Positions 17,100 through 26,234 of a stretch of DNA of 59,059 bases are shown here, one piece after another (position 1 is the stretch's first letter; each line of letters starts with the position of its first letter). Source of the DNA: an uncultured Prevotellaceae bacterium. GTDB taxonomy: Bacteria; Bacteroidota; Bacteroidia; Bacteroidales; Bacteroidaceae. The DNA lies in the NCBI GenBank assembly GCA_902800185.1, contig CADCDK010000013.1:1-59059 (forward strand), written 5' to 3'. A program made the translations under genes and the position numbers. The notes under the pieces are model-generated. The model did no database searches and was not told the DNA's origin. It worked only from the letters and a program-made list of their open reading frames with translations.

Positions 17100-18622
17100 T
17101 CTTCTATCTTTTGCATGATGTGACTGGCGATGGCCTCTGCAGCTTCCTCACGACAAGGGCTGAAGCTGGGCCAGTCGTTGAAATCGATGATGGAGATGCT
17201 GGTGGAGTGTGGAGAGAAAATTGCATCTCCACCCCAAATCTCAGTGCCGGTAAGAGCTGCGAGCCGTTGTGCTTCCTGTTGCAGGGCATCGACCGCAGGG
17301 GCAGTAGCGTCGAGCAGCGAAAGCATTTCCTCTTCATCCTTTGTGTAGCAGCGGAAGAAATGCCGGCCAATGCCATAGAATTTCACCAGCTGACCCTCCA
17401 TGTGGGCACTCACTACGGGAAGCATGCCCGTTTCTTGTAGGAAACGGTTGACGGTCTCTTGGCACGTCTCTTCGTTGGAACAGAACACCACGTCGTCTCC
17501 TCCAAGCGAGTGAACGTCTGCACGTTTCACCCAATAGCCTTTGTCACCTTTTTGTGGCGGCATGGCGATATGGTTGTTGCGCATCAGCTCGTCCAGTCGT
17601 CCTCGTGTACAGTTGCTCACACTTTTTGTGCTGTTCACGACCAGTGCGCCTTGCTGCTCATATTGTCGGAGCAGGGCAAGCTCTTCCTCTTTGCGGCACA
17701 TGGATAATACCACCTGTCGGTAGGGCATGCCTGTGGGCACTTTCTCCTGGTCCGAAATGACATTATACTTGCCCATCTCGAACCCATAGGCATGTAGCTT
17801 GGCAGCTGCGACAAAGAGAATCTCATCGTCGTCAACACCTTGTCCGAGCCGCGGCCTCCCTTTTCTCCACGCTAAATGGAGTCTTGGCGCAGACAGAAAC
17901 GCTTCGGCCTTTTCTATATCCGTAGCATGATCGATGTCAAGCACTGTGTCGGCTACCCATGCCTGTAGCTGAAACCCTTCGTTGATGAGGGCTCGCTGGA
18001 AGTTGCGCATACGGCTCTCGCCTTGCTCAACACAACGTCTGACCACACCCAACGCCTTTTCGTTGAGGGCATAGATGCCTCCAGAGATATAATAGCGATG
18101 CTCTTCTCCGTCTGTGGGCTGTGTCGGCTGCTCGTCGTAGAAGCCTGTGATACGTAGCTGGGCATCGGTCTCCACATAGAGCGGCTTCTCGTCATCCTCG
18201 TGGGGGGTGACAACCATGTAACCGTCAATGTCGGGGACGTTCTTGAAGACTTTGACATACTGACCAAACCAAGCTTCGTCAAACACTGTGTCAACGGTGG
18301 TCAGAATGAACGGTCCTCCTTCCAGGTAGGATGCCATCTCAGCAAGGCTGTGCATGGAGCTGGGTGTTGACTTGACCACCACGCTTAGCGGAATTGATTG
18401 TCCATCGAGTCCCGCTTTTTGAAGCGTACAAAGGTGATGCACAACCTCTGGAGAGTGGTCGTTGCAAATGACAACAATCATCTCGGCATCGTTATGCATG
18501 AAGATGCGTAGCAGTCGGTCTATAAGATGCTCGCCCTGAATTTTAACGAGCGGCTTTGATACCTTTACGCCTTCTGCTGCAAGCCGCGACCCTTCGCCTG
18601 CGGCAATGATGGCATACTTCAT
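17096..18622 (-). CDS. Nucleotidyltransferase fused to ATP-grasp-like domain
   Basis: A 508-residue protein. Residues 1-240 are an NTP-transferase (MobA/GlmU-like Rossmann) domain with the nucleotide loop AAGEGSRL at 7-14, K23-P24 and a metal-binding Asp111 in TTVDT. Residues about 250-508 look like an ATP-grasp ligase or kinase: a WVKRAD Lys strand, then WGGDAIF and IIDFNDWPSF with Asp480 and Asn482 as likely metal ligands. By analogy with inositol-1-phosphate cytidylyltransferase in archaea, the first domain could activate a phospho-alcohol with CTP for the CDP-alcohol phosphotransferase encoded next. That role is inference from context. It is the first gene of the unit and has a good Bacteroidota promoter upstream. 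Confidence 0.8.
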   Translation of the reverse strand: MKYAIIAAGEGSRLAAEGVKVSKPLVKIQGEHLIDRLLRIFMHNDAEMIVVICNDHSPEVVHHLCTLQKAGLDGQSIPLSVVVKSTPSSMHSLAEMASYLEGGPFILTTVDTVFDEAWFGQYVKVFKNVPDIDGYMVVTPHEDDEKPLYVETDAQLRITGFYDEQPTQPTDGEEHRYYISGGIYALNEKALGVVRRCVEQGESRMRNFQRALINEGFQLQAWVADTVLDIDHATDIEKAEAFLSAPRLHLAWRKGRPRLGQGVDDDEILFVAAAKLHAYGFEMGKYNVISDQEKVPTGMPYRQVVLSMCRKEEELALLRQYEQQGALVVNSTKSVSNCTRGRLDELMRNNHIAMPPQKGDKGYWVKRADVHSLGGDDVVFCSNEETCQETVNRFLQETGMLPVVSAHMEGQLVKFYGIGRHFFRCYTKDEEEMLSLLDATAPAVDALQQEAQRLAALTGTEIWGGDAIFSPHSTSISIIDFNDWPSFSPCREEAAEAIASHIMQKIEE

Positions 18623-18654
18623 AAATTACCTTTTACCTTCTTTTAAATAGGGTG

Positions 18655-18686
18655 CAAAGTTACACATTATTTATTTTATATAGAAA
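18655..18686 (-). promoter_or_regulatory. Bacteroidota promoter for the CDP-alcohol operon
   Basis: On the minus strand a -33-like TTTC (18686-18683) is followed after 20 nt by the -7 box TAACTTTG (18662-18655). This is 32 nt before the start at 18622. Spacing fits the Bacteroidota sigma factor consensus. Confidence 0.75.
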
Positions 18687-18724
18687 CTTTTCACTTACAA
18701 ATACTCAGATTCTGACATAAAAGC

Positions 18725-18756
18725 TTTGTGTAATTGCGAAAAAAGCTGTACCTTTG
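18725..18756 (+). promoter_or_regulatory. Bacteroidota promoter for serine acetyltransferase
   Basis: TTTG (18725-18728), a 20-nt spacer and TACCTTTG (18749-18756) match the Bacteroidota -33/-7 consensus fully. The transcript should begin near 18760. This rules out the earlier in-frame start at 18726 and supports the ATG at 18798. Confidence 0.85.
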
Positions 18757-18797
18757 TGCAGTCATTTGAAGACTTTTATTGTTACAACATCAGAGTA

Positions 18798-19739
18798 ATG
18801 AGCGACACGATAAACACTCATGTACTGACAAAGGCTATTGAGCGGCTCTCGGAGGAGCAATCGCTCAAAGGACTTTTTCATCAGCATCGCGATGGGAATC
18901 CGCTCCCTTCAGGCAAGGCGCTTGAAGAGATTGTTGATTTGGCGCGTGCTATTCTCTTCCCCGGATTTTATGGAAAGTCGAGCGTGAACACGCAGACAAT
19001 CGCCTACCACATTGGGGTGAACGTGGAGCGACTCCACAAGTTGCTGACCGATCAGATTCTCGCGGGTCTATGCTTCTGCAAGACATGTGACGAGGAAACC
19101 TACGAGGAAATTGCCTGTCAGCGTTGTCTCGCTACCGACCTTGCCACGAAACTGGTGGAGCGGCTGCCTGAGATACGGGCGATTCTCTCTACTGACGTGG
19201 AGGCAGCCTATAATGGTGACCCCGCTGCTGACAGCTATGCCGAGATTATTTCCTGCTATCCTGTCATCAAGGCACTCACCATCTACCGTCTGGCGCATGA
19301 ACTGCATGTGCTCGGGGTTCCCCTGATTCCCCGCATTCTGACAGAGATGGCACACTCGGAGACAGGTATCGACATCCATCCGGCGGCTTCCATCGGTCAC
19401 CATTTCACCATCGACCATGGTACGGGCGTTGTCATCGGTGCGACATGTGTCATCGGCAACAACGTGAAAATCTATCAGGGTGTGACGTTGGGAGCCAAGA
19501 GCTTCCCGCTTGACGAGAACGGCAATCCCATCAAGGGCATTCCCCGTCATCCTATCCTCGAAGACAATGTGGTGGTCTATGCCAATGCCACCATCCTCGG
19601 ACGCATTACCATCGGCGAAGGCTGCGTGGTAGGAGCCAACGTATGGGTGACCAAGGATATGGCTGCAAACACACGCAAATATAATAAGGAACCAATTGAT
19701 AACTTTGATATAGAATTCGACAATGGAACAGGAATTTGA
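18798..19739 (+). CDS. cysE: Serine O-acetyltransferase (EpsC/CysE type)
   Basis: A 313-residue enzyme that acetylates L-serine with acetyl-CoA, the first step of cysteine synthesis in the cytoplasm. The C-terminal third is a left-handed beta helix of hexapeptide repeats: GIDIHPAASIGHHFTIDHGT with the catalytic His region, then VVIGATCVIGNNVKIYQGVTLGA. The N-terminal part is the helical SAT domain in its longer EpsC form. A CxxC-like cluster (CKTCDEETYEEIACQRC) is visible in it. The start at 18798 is chosen because the upstream promoter ends at 18756. The last 17 nt overlap the next gene. Confidence 0.9.
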   Translation: MSDTINTHVLTKAIERLSEEQSLKGLFHQHRDGNPLPSGKALEEIVDLARAILFPGFYGKSSVNTQTIAYHIGVNVERLHKLLTDQILAGLCFCKTCDEETYEEIACQRCLATDLATKLVERLPEIRAILSTDVEAAYNGDPAADSYAEIISCYPVIKALTIYRLAHELHVLGVPLIPRILTEMAHSETGIDIHPAASIGHHFTIDHGTGVVIGATCVIGNNVKIYQGVTLGAKSFPLDENGNPIKGIPRHPILEDNVVVYANATILGRITIGEGCVVGANVWVTKDMAANTRKYNKEPIDNFDIEFDNGTGI

Positions 19740-21252
19740 ACTCATTGCCAAGACCTTTATGGGACTGGAGCCTGTTTTGGCAGAGGAGCTCACCAACTTA
19801 GGTGCAAACAACGTGCAAATAGGACGCCGCATGGTGTCGTTTACGGGTAACAAGGAGATGATGTACCGTGCGAACTTCTCGCTGCACACCGCCATCCGTA
19901 TTCTCAAGCCCATCGCCCGCTTCAAGGCGCGTAGTGCCGACGATATGTATGAGGCTGTGAAAAAGATAGACTGGTCGCAGTACATAGAAAAGGGAAAGAC
20001 GTTCTCTGTTGATTCTGTTGTCTATTCGGAAGAGTTCCGTAACTCCCGTTTTGTTACCTATAAGGTAAAAGATGCCATTGTTGATCAGTTTCGTGAGAAG
20101 ACAGGTGACCGTCCGAACATCAGCGTTACCAATCCCGATATCCAACTGAATATTCATATTGCTGAGGATGATGCGACGCTCTCGCTCGACTCCAGCGGTG
20201 AGTCACTTCATCGACGAGGCTACAGGCAGGAGTCTGTAGAGGCTCCTCTGAACGAGGTGCTGGCTGCCGGTATGATCCTGATGACAGGCTGGCGTGGCGA
20301 GACCGATTTCATTGATCCAATGTGTGGCTCGGGAACATTGCTCGTTGAGGCTGCCCTCATTGCCCAGAATATGAGCCCCGGCGTCTTCAGAAAGGAATAT
20401 GCCTTCGAAAAATGGACCGATTTCGATCGTGATCTCTTCGACGAAATCTACAATGACGATTCGAAGGAACGTCCTTTCGAACACCATATCTATGGCTACG
20501 ACGTGGACATGAAGGCAGTGAACACGGCGAGACTCAATGCGCGTGCGGCTGGCTTCAGTAATCTGATTACCGTTGAACAGCGCGATTTTGCGGAGTTTAC
20601 ACAGCCTGCTGCCAAAGCCATTATGGTGACTAATCCTCCCTATGGTGAGCGCATTTCTACGCCGAACTTGCTTGCTACCTACAAGATGATTGGTGAGCGA
20701 CTGAAGCATTCCTTCAGCGGCAACGATGCTTGGATTCTCTCTTATCGTGAGGAATGTTTCGAACAGATAGGCTTGAAGCCCTCTATCAAGATTCCTGTTT
20801 ATAACGGAAGCCTTGAGTGTGAGTTCAGGAAGTACTCGATGTTTGAGGGAAAGATGCGTGAATTCCGTTCGGAGGGTGGTGTTGTGAAGACCGAGGAGGA
20901 GAAGAAAGCCATGGCAGACAAGCACCGCTTCAAGAAGAACCGCGAGTTCAAGAAACGCATAGACGAACAGGAAGAGAACGAAGACGGCGATATTCGCTCG
21001 TTCAAGTTCCACTCGTTTGAATACGACTTCAAAGGCGAACCTCGCCGACAGAAAGAACGTCCTTCGTTCAGTCAGCGTGGTGACAGGGACGGAGAGCGTC
21101 CCGACCGCCGCTACAAAGAGGGTAGAGGTGGCTCACGTGCAGACAGAATGGAACAGCGCAGACGGCTTTTCGGAACCGACCGAGACTTCAAGAGCGGCAA
21201 GAATGATTTCAAGAAAAAAGGACAAAGGAGGTACAATGATGACAAAGACTAA
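19723..21252 (+). CDS. rlmL: RlmL-like 23S rRNA guanine-N2 methyltransferase
   Basis: A 509-residue class I SAM-dependent RNA methyltransferase. Residues 1-165 hold the ferredoxin-like and THUMP RNA-binding part (ELIAKTFMGLEPVLAEEL). Residues about 165-390 form the UPF0020 methyltransferase domain, with the SAM loop DPMCGSGTLLVEAA and the catalytic motif TNPPYG. The last 120 residues are an Arg/Lys/Glu-rich, probably disordered tail that may add RNA affinity. In E. coli the N-terminal half of RlmL makes m2G2445, and the same target is likely but not proven here. The gene overlaps cysE by 17 nt and DPP4 by 14 nt, which points to one transcript. Confidence 0.85.
   Translation: MEQEFELIAKTFMGLEPVLAEELTNLGANNVQIGRRMVSFTGNKEMMYRANFSLHTAIRILKPIARFKARSADDMYEAVKKIDWSQYIEKGKTFSVDSVVYSEEFRNSRFVTYKVKDAIVDQFREKTGDRPNISVTNPDIQLNIHIAEDDATLSLDSSGESLHRRGYRQESVEAPLNEVLAAGMILMTGWRGETDFIDPMCGSGTLLVEAALIAQNMSPGVFRKEYAFEKWTDFDRDLFDEIYNDDSKERPFEHHIYGYDVDMKAVNTARLNARAAGFSNLITVEQRDFAEFTQPAAKAIMVTNPPYGERISTPNLLATYKMIGERLKHSFSGNDAWILSYREECFEQIGLKPSIKIPVYNGSLECEFRKYSMFEGKMREFRSEGGVVKTEEEKKAMADKHRFKKNREFKKRIDEQEENEDGDIRSFKFHSFEYDFKGEPRRQKERPSFSQRGDRDGERPDRRYKEGRGGSRADRMEQRRRLFGTDRDFKSGKNDFKKKGQRRYNDDKD
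21224..21232 (+). promoter_or_regulatory. Strong Shine-Dalgarno site for DPP4
   Basis: AAAGGAGGT lies inside the end of the rlmL-like gene. It is 6 nt before ATG 21239 and only 3 nt before ATG 21236, so it favours 21239 as the start. Such strong sites are uncommon in Bacteroidota and none like it was seen at the other starts in this window. Confidence 0.7.
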
Positions 21253-23440
21253 GTGGTTTTGCATAGCAATGCTTCTCACAATGGTAACCACAATGACGGC
21301 ACAAGACAAGAAGCTCTTCACGTTGGAAGACCTGAACTATGGCGGCAACAACTTTTACAACTTGCAGCCGAAGAACCGCTATTATGCATGGTGGGGCGAC
21401 CAGCTCATCCGCACCGATGTGGAAGAGTGCTATACTGTAGATAAGAAAACTGGCAAGGAGACCCTGCTCTTCACCCTCGATCAGGTGAACGAATGGGCCA
21501 AGAGCAACGACGAGTATCGGGTTCGACACCTGATGAATGCTACTTTCCCTTACGCCGGTCAGTCCATCGTGGCCTTGGGCAATCGTAAGTCATACATTTT
21601 GCTTGACTTCAAGACACACGAAATCGTTTGGCAGGACAGTCTCTCGGGGCAGGATGCCAATGACTGGACATCGGCATCGAAAGCCTGTGCCTATGTAAAG
21701 GACTGGCAACTCTATGTGCAGGATGCCGAAGGAAAGACATACCAGCTCTCCACCGATGGCTCTCGTGAGATGGTCTATGGAAAGAGCGTCCATCGAGACG
21801 AGTTCGGTATTGAGAAAGGAACCTTCTGGAGTCCTGATGGCAACAGCCTTGCCTTCTACAGGATGGACCAGAGCATGGTGGCAGACTATCCGCAAGTGGA
21901 TGTCTTCAACCGTATGGCAAGCTACGAGCCCGACAAATATCCCATGACGGGCGAAGTGTCGCACAAGGTTACGGTCGGTGTCTTCAACGTCAAAACGGGT
22001 AAGACCGTCTATCTGCAGACACCCAAGGGAGGATTCACGGACAAGTTGCCCGCCGACGGGAAGATGAGCGAAGAGGCTTGCTATTTTACCAATGTGGCGT
22101 GGAGTCCCGACTCGAAAACCATCTATCTGTTTGAGCTCAACCGTGACCAGAACGATTGTCGCTTGGTCTCTTATGATGCTGGGACGGGCATGCGTCTGAA
22201 AGAACTCTACCGCGAACAGCATCCGAAGTATGTAGAACCCTTGCATCCTATCGTGTTCCTGCCTTGGGATGCTACAAAATACATCATGCAGTCACAATGC
22301 GACGGTTATAATCATCTTTATCTGTGCAATGCTGAAGACGGCTCCATCGTCAAGCAATTGACAAGTGGCAGTTGGGTCGTTCTCGACCTGTTAGGCTTCA
22401 ACGAGAAAGCCAAGTCCGTCATCATCGCTTCCAATGAGGTGAATCCCATTCAGCGCAACACGTGGGCGGTGGATGTGAAGACTGGCAAGCGGACGCTGCT
22501 TGACAATGGGCGTGGCTATCACTATGCAGAGCTGTCTAAAACGGGACAGTGGCTTTGCGACCGTTACTCCGAACCCGATGTTCCCCGTGTCATCACGGTG
22601 GCTCCCACCCATGTTGCCAATAAGAGTGTCAACCTCCTTGTGGCAGAGGATCCATGGAAAGACTATCAGGTACCCGAGTACACCAGTGGCTCCATCAAGG
22701 CTGCCGATGGTGTGACAGACCTTTATTATAGAATGGTGAAGCCCGCCGATTTTGATTCTGCCAAGAAATATCCCACGGTCATCTATGTTTATGGTGGTCC
22801 CCACGCCCACAACGTCGATGCCCGCTGGCACTATTGTTCCCGCTCGTGGGAAACCTACATGGCACAGAAGGGATATATCGTATTTATCCTCGACAATCGT
22901 GGCTCAGAGAACCGTGGACGTGAATTTGAGCAGGCTACGTTCCGCCAGCTTGGACAGGAGGAGACTGCCGACCAGATGCAGGGTGTGGCATTCCTGAAGT
23001 CGCTGCCTTATGTTGACCAGGAGCGCATGGGCGTTCATGGCTGGTCTTTTGGTGGCTACATGACCATCACCATGATGACCCATCACCCCGAGGTCTTCAA
23101 GGTTGGTGTGGCAGGCGGCCCCGTCATCGATTGGAAATGGTATGAGGTGATGTACGGTGAGCGTTACATGGACACACCGCAGCAGAATCCGGAAGGTTAT
23201 GAAAAGTGCTCGCTGCTCAATCAGGCCAAGAACCTGAAAGGTAAGCTGCAGATTATCACGGGTTACAATGATGCCACGGTGGTGCCACAGCACTGCCTGG
23301 CGTTTATTGCCAAGTGCATAGAAGAGGGAACACAGCCCGACTTCTTTGTTTATCCGGGAGAGCCCCACAACATGCGGGGACATCAGAGCGTTCACTTGCA
23401 TGAGCGCATCACGCAGTATTTTGAGGACTATTTAAAATAA
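21239..23440 (+). CDS. Dipeptidyl peptidase IV (S9 family)
   Basis: A 733-residue periplasmic serine peptidase that releases Xaa-Pro dipeptides. Residues 1-21 are a signal peptide ([16 protein letters not shown]). An eight-bladed propeller covers about 40-460, with DPPIV_N signatures such as [15 protein letters not shown]. The alpha/beta hydrolase domain follows. The catalytic triad is visible as Ser603 in GWSFGGY, Asp678 in GYNDATV and His710 in GEPHNM. A start at 21239 is preferred because of the spacing to the strong Shine-Dalgarno site; 21236 is the alternative. The length matches typical DPP4 of Prevotella and Porphyromonas. It probably supports peptide feeding. Confidence 0.93.
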   Translation: MTKTKWFCIAMLLTMVTTMTAQDKKLFTLEDLNYGGNNFYNLQPKNRYYAWWGDQLIRTDVEECYTVDKKTGKETLLFTLDQVNEWAKSNDEYRVRHLMNATFPYAGQSIVALGNRKSYILLDFKTHEIVWQDSLSGQDANDWTSASKACAYVKDWQLYVQDAEGKTYQLSTDGSREMVYGKSVHRDEFGIEKGTFWSPDGNSLAFYRMDQSMVADYPQVDVFNRMASYEPDKYPMTGEVSHKVTVGVFNVKTGKTVYLQTPKGGFTDKLPADGKMSEEACYFTNVAWSPDSKTIYLFELNRDQNDCRLVSYDAGTGMRLKELYREQHPKYVEPLHPIVFLPWDATKYIMQSQCDGYNHLYLCNAEDGSIVKQLTSGSWVVLDLLGFNEKAKSVIIASNEVNPIQRNTWAVDVKTGKRTLLDNGRGYHYAELSKTGQWLCDRYSEPDVPRVITVAPTHVANKSVNLLVAEDPWKDYQVPEYTSGSIKAADGVTDLYYRMVKPADFDSAKKYPTVIYVYGGPHAHNVDARWHYCSRSWETYMAQKGYIVFILDNRGSENRGREFEQATFRQLGQEETADQMQGVAFLKSLPYVDQERMGVHGWSFGGYMTITMMTHHPEVFKVGVAGGPVIDWKWYEVMYGERYMDTPQQNPEGYEKCSLLNQAKNLKGKLQIITGYNDATVVPQHCLAFIAKCIEEGTQPDFFVYPGEPHNMRGHQSVHLHERITQYFEDYLK

Positions 23441-23447
23441 CGAGACA

Positions 23448-24740
23448 ATGAAGATATTACTTTTAGGAAGTGGTGGTCGCGAGCACGCATTAGCATGGAA
23501 AATCGCACAGAGCCAAAAGGTTGCTCAATTGTTTGTGGCTCCTGGCAATGCCGGGACGGAGGGAATGCTTCTTGCCGACGGAAAGACTCGGAGTGAAAAC
23601 GTTTCCATCAAGGCAGACGATTTCGAGGCTTTGAAGGATTTCTGTTTGGCCAACGAGGTGGACATGGTGGTCGTCGGTCCCGAAGATCCGCTGGTAAGAG
23701 GTATCTACGACGAGTTCAAGAACGACCCAAAGACCAGTTCCATTCCTGTGATTGGTCCCTCAAAGGCGGGTGCTGTGCTGGAAGGAAGTAAGGACTTCGC
23801 CAAAGGCTTCATGCAAAGACATCACATTCCGACAGCCCGTTACAAGACTTTCGACGGTACGACCGTGGAAGAGGGAATAGCTTTCTTAGAGACCTTGCAG
23901 GCTCCCTATGTGCTAAAGGCCGACGGACTCTGTGCCGGTAAAGGTGTGCTTATCTTGCCGACACTTGACGAGGCAAAGCGGGAATTGCGTGAGATGCTGG
24001 GGGGCATGTTCGGTAATGCTTCGGCACAGGTTGTCATAGAGGAATTCCTGAGTGGCATCGAGTGCTCTGTCTTTGTTATCACCGATGGCGAGCATTATCA
24101 AATCCTGCCCGAGGCCAAGGACTATAAGCGCATTGGCGAGGGTGATACTGGTCTGAACACGGGCGGCATGGGCTCGGTGACACCCGTTCCCTTTGCCACG
24201 AAAGAGTGGATGGCGAAAGTCGAGGAACGCATCATCCGTCCTACTGTGGAGGGCTTGAAGGCAGAAGGTATTGACTATAAGGGCTTTATCTTCTTCGGAC
24301 TGATCAATGTCGGAGACAATCCGATGGTCATTGAGTACAACTGTCGTATGGGTGACCCGGAGACCGAGAGCGTGATGCTTCGTCTGAAGAGTGACATCGT
24401 GGATTTGTTTGAAGGCGTGGCAGCTGGTGATCTCGACCAGCGACCGATAGTCTTCGACGAGCGGGCTGCTGTCTGTGTTATGCTGGTCAGTGGCGGCTAT
24501 CCGCAGGATTACAGGAAAGGCTATCCTATCAGTGGCATCAAGGATGTAGAGGGAAGTATCGTCTTCCATAGTGGAACAGCCATGAAAGACGGACAGGTCG
24601 TGACCAACGGAGGACGTGTTATCGCTGTCTCTTCCTATGGAAGTAACAAGGAAGAAGCCCTGAAGAAGAGCTTTGAGGAGGCTCAGAAGATACAGTTCAC
24701 TGACAAGTACTTCCGAACAGATATTGGAAAAGATCTCTAA
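23448..24740 (+). CDS. purD: Phosphoribosylamine-glycine ligase
   Basis: A 430-residue GAR synthetase, the second step of purine synthesis, joining glycine to phosphoribosylamine with ATP. The N-domain begins [18 protein letters not shown]. The ATP-grasp domain includes [17 protein letters not shown], the GLCAGKGV loop, and metal-ligand residues in [12 protein letters not shown]. The C-terminal domain carries the [10 protein letters not shown] segment. The length is normal. It starts 7 nt after the DPP4 stop and is followed by the next gene after 5 nt, so it is part of the same transcript. Confidence 0.96.
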   Translation: MKILLLGSGGREHALAWKIAQSQKVAQLFVAPGNAGTEGMLLADGKTRSENVSIKADDFEALKDFCLANEVDMVVVGPEDPLVRGIYDEFKNDPKTSSIPVIGPSKAGAVLEGSKDFAKGFMQRHHIPTARYKTFDGTTVEEGIAFLETLQAPYVLKADGLCAGKGVLILPTLDEAKRELREMLGGMFGNASAQVVIEEFLSGIECSVFVITDGEHYQILPEAKDYKRIGEGDTGLNTGGMGSVTPVPFATKEWMAKVEERIIRPTVEGLKAEGIDYKGFIFFGLINVGDNPMVIEYNCRMGDPETESVMLRLKSDIVDLFEGVAAGDLDQRPIVFDERAAVCVMLVSGGYPQDYRKGYPISGIKDVEGSIVFHSGTAMKDGQVVTNGGRVIAVSSYGSNKEEALKKSFEEAQKIQFTDKYFRTDIGKDL

Positions 24741-24745
24741 TAAGG

Positions 24746-25723
24746 ATGTCGAGAAGGATACAGAACAAAATTACCGGTAGCAGATATGCGCTTCCTGTCA
24801 CCATGGGATATGGTGTTGTGGCGTTACTTTTCCTCGGATTGTTGGACGAGGATCATTGGCTGTCGTTTGGTTGCCTGTATCTTTCCACCTTGTTGATGGT
24901 GCTGCTGAACAATGTTTACGCCCTGATTCGTGTCTATAGCCGCATGGTGTCATGTTCATTCTTGGTACTCACCATCATGCACATTGCCCAATTGCCGCTC
25001 TTGCAGGAGGATGTCTCACAGTTTGCTCTTGCCAGTGATTCTGTTTCCGATATTGTTCAGTTGTGCTTTATCTCTTCCTATTTTTGCCTCTTCAAGGCCT
25101 ATCAAGACGATTTTGCTCCCGGGTGGGTATTCTTCTCCTTCTTTTTCTTCGGCATAGCGAGCATTTTCTTTGTGCAGATGCTTTTTTATTTGCCGCTGCT
25201 ATGGATGATGTTGGGAGTCAATGTGTTGGGCTTTAGTTTCAGGAACTTTTGTGCCTCGCTTATGGGCATTCTGCTTCCTTTCTGGATGGTCGCTTCCTAT
25301 GCAGTCTATACAGGACATCCTTTGGAATTCTATGGGTACTATAAGACGGTAGGAGTCTTTGCTCCGATGTTCGACTATAGTCATGTCGAGATGCGACAAA
25401 TCATTCCATTTGCGTTTATGGTTGTGTTATTCCTGACGGGAACCATCCATTTCCTTCGCCATAGTTACAAGGACAAAATTCGTACACGTATGATATACGA
25501 ATCGTTTATCACGATGGGACTCTGTACGGTTTTGTTCTTGCTTGCCCAGCCCCAGCATTATCAATGTTTGATGCGTGTGTTCATCATTGTGACCTCACCG
25601 CTTATCGCCCATTTTATGTCGCTTACCGAGACGCGTATTACCAACATAGCCTTTATGGTCATTGTTGTGACAACATTCCTAATTACATTCTGCAACCAAT
25701 GGATGCTATCATTGCTTTCTTAA
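24746..25723 (+). CDS. Multi-spanning membrane protein, function unknown
   Basis: A 325-residue protein with about eight to ten hydrophobic segments, for example VTMGYGVVALLFLGLL near the start and a C-terminal run (NIAFMVIVVTTFLITFC). It has no catalytic motif I recognise. The hydrophobic pattern resembles small polytopic proteins found beside purD in related genomes, but I cannot name a family. It starts 5 nt after purD and overlaps the DedA-like gene by 25 nt, so it is co-transcribed and perhaps translationally coupled. It acts in the inner membrane. Confidence 0.8.
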   Translation: MSRRIQNKITGSRYALPVTMGYGVVALLFLGLLDEDHWLSFGCLYLSTLLMVLLNNVYALIRVYSRMVSCSFLVLTIMHIAQLPLLQEDVSQFALASDSVSDIVQLCFISSYFCLFKAYQDDFAPGWVFFSFFFFGIASIFFVQMLFYLPLLWMMLGVNVLGFSFRNFCASLMGILLPFWMVASYAVYTGHPLEFYGYYKTVGVFAPMFDYSHVEMRQIIPFAFMVVLFLTGTIHFLRHSYKDKIRTRMIYESFITMGLCTVLFLLAQPQHYQCLMRVFIIVTSPLIAHFMSLTETRITNIAFMVIVVTTFLITFCNQWMLSLLS

Positions 25724-26151
25724 TTGACTATGGCTATTGGGGCATGCTCATGGCAGCATTTCTGGCAGGTAGCTTCTTCCCGTTCAGTTCCGAGACGGTC
25801 ATGGTTGGACTGCAGGTGGCAGGTCTCGACCCGTGGGGACTGGTGGTCTATGGCACCATTGGCAACGTGCTTGGCGGGATGTTCAACTATGGGGTAGGGC
25901 ACTTAGGACGACTTGACTGGATAGAATGCTATCTCCATGTCAAGAAAGAGACGCTCGAACAGGCAGAACGTTTCATGGCCGGACGTGGTGCGTGGATGGG
26001 GTTCTTTGCATTCCTGCCGCTACTTGGCTCAGCCATTACCATCATGCTCGGATTGATGCGCGCTAATGTTGTCATTTCTCTCACCAGCATTAGCATCGGC
26101 AAATTTCTTCGCTATCTCTTGTTAATCTTCGGCACGAGCCTGCTGATTTAG
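25699..26151 (+). CDS. Small DedA/YqaA-like membrane protein
   Basis: A 150-residue protein of the SNARE-associated/DedA superfamily, YqaA-like branch. It has the features FFPFSSETVMVGLQ, a GNVLGGMFNYGVG helix pair and FLPLLGSAITIMLGLMR, which corresponds to the conserved re-entrant loop. DedA proteins are linked to lipid carrier recycling (undecaprenyl phosphate, phosphatidylethanolamine) and proton motive force. The ATG at 25699 is chosen because homologous sequence begins there; longer in-frame starts lie inside the upstream gene. It ends the plus-strand unit that began at 18798. Confidence 0.85.
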   Translation: MDAIIAFLIDYGYWGMLMAAFLAGSFFPFSSETVMVGLQVAGLDPWGLVVYGTIGNVLGGMFNYGVGHLGRLDWIECYLHVKKETLEQAERFMAGRGAWMGFFAFLPLLGSAITIMLGLMRANVVISLTSISIGKFLRYLLLIFGTSLLI

Positions 26152-26167
26152 TGTTAAAAAGCGTTCA

Positions 26168-26202
26168 TTGGGGGCTGTTCTCCGTTCTTTTTAGTAACTT
26201 TG
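26168..26202 (+). promoter_or_regulatory. Promoter for the DUF2723 gene
   Basis: TAACTTTG (26195-26202) is a full -7 match 32 nt before the start at 26235. The nearest upstream TTG (26168-26170) is 24 nt away, longer than usual, so the -33 part is uncertain. Confidence 0.65.
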
Positions 26203-26234
26203 CCAAAATTTATAGAAACTAAAGACAAATACAA

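Noticed and set aside
26156-26197. Possible terminator after the DedA-like gene
   Set aside because: Only a weak A-run/T-run pairing around a poor GC stem; it overlaps the promoter of the next gene.
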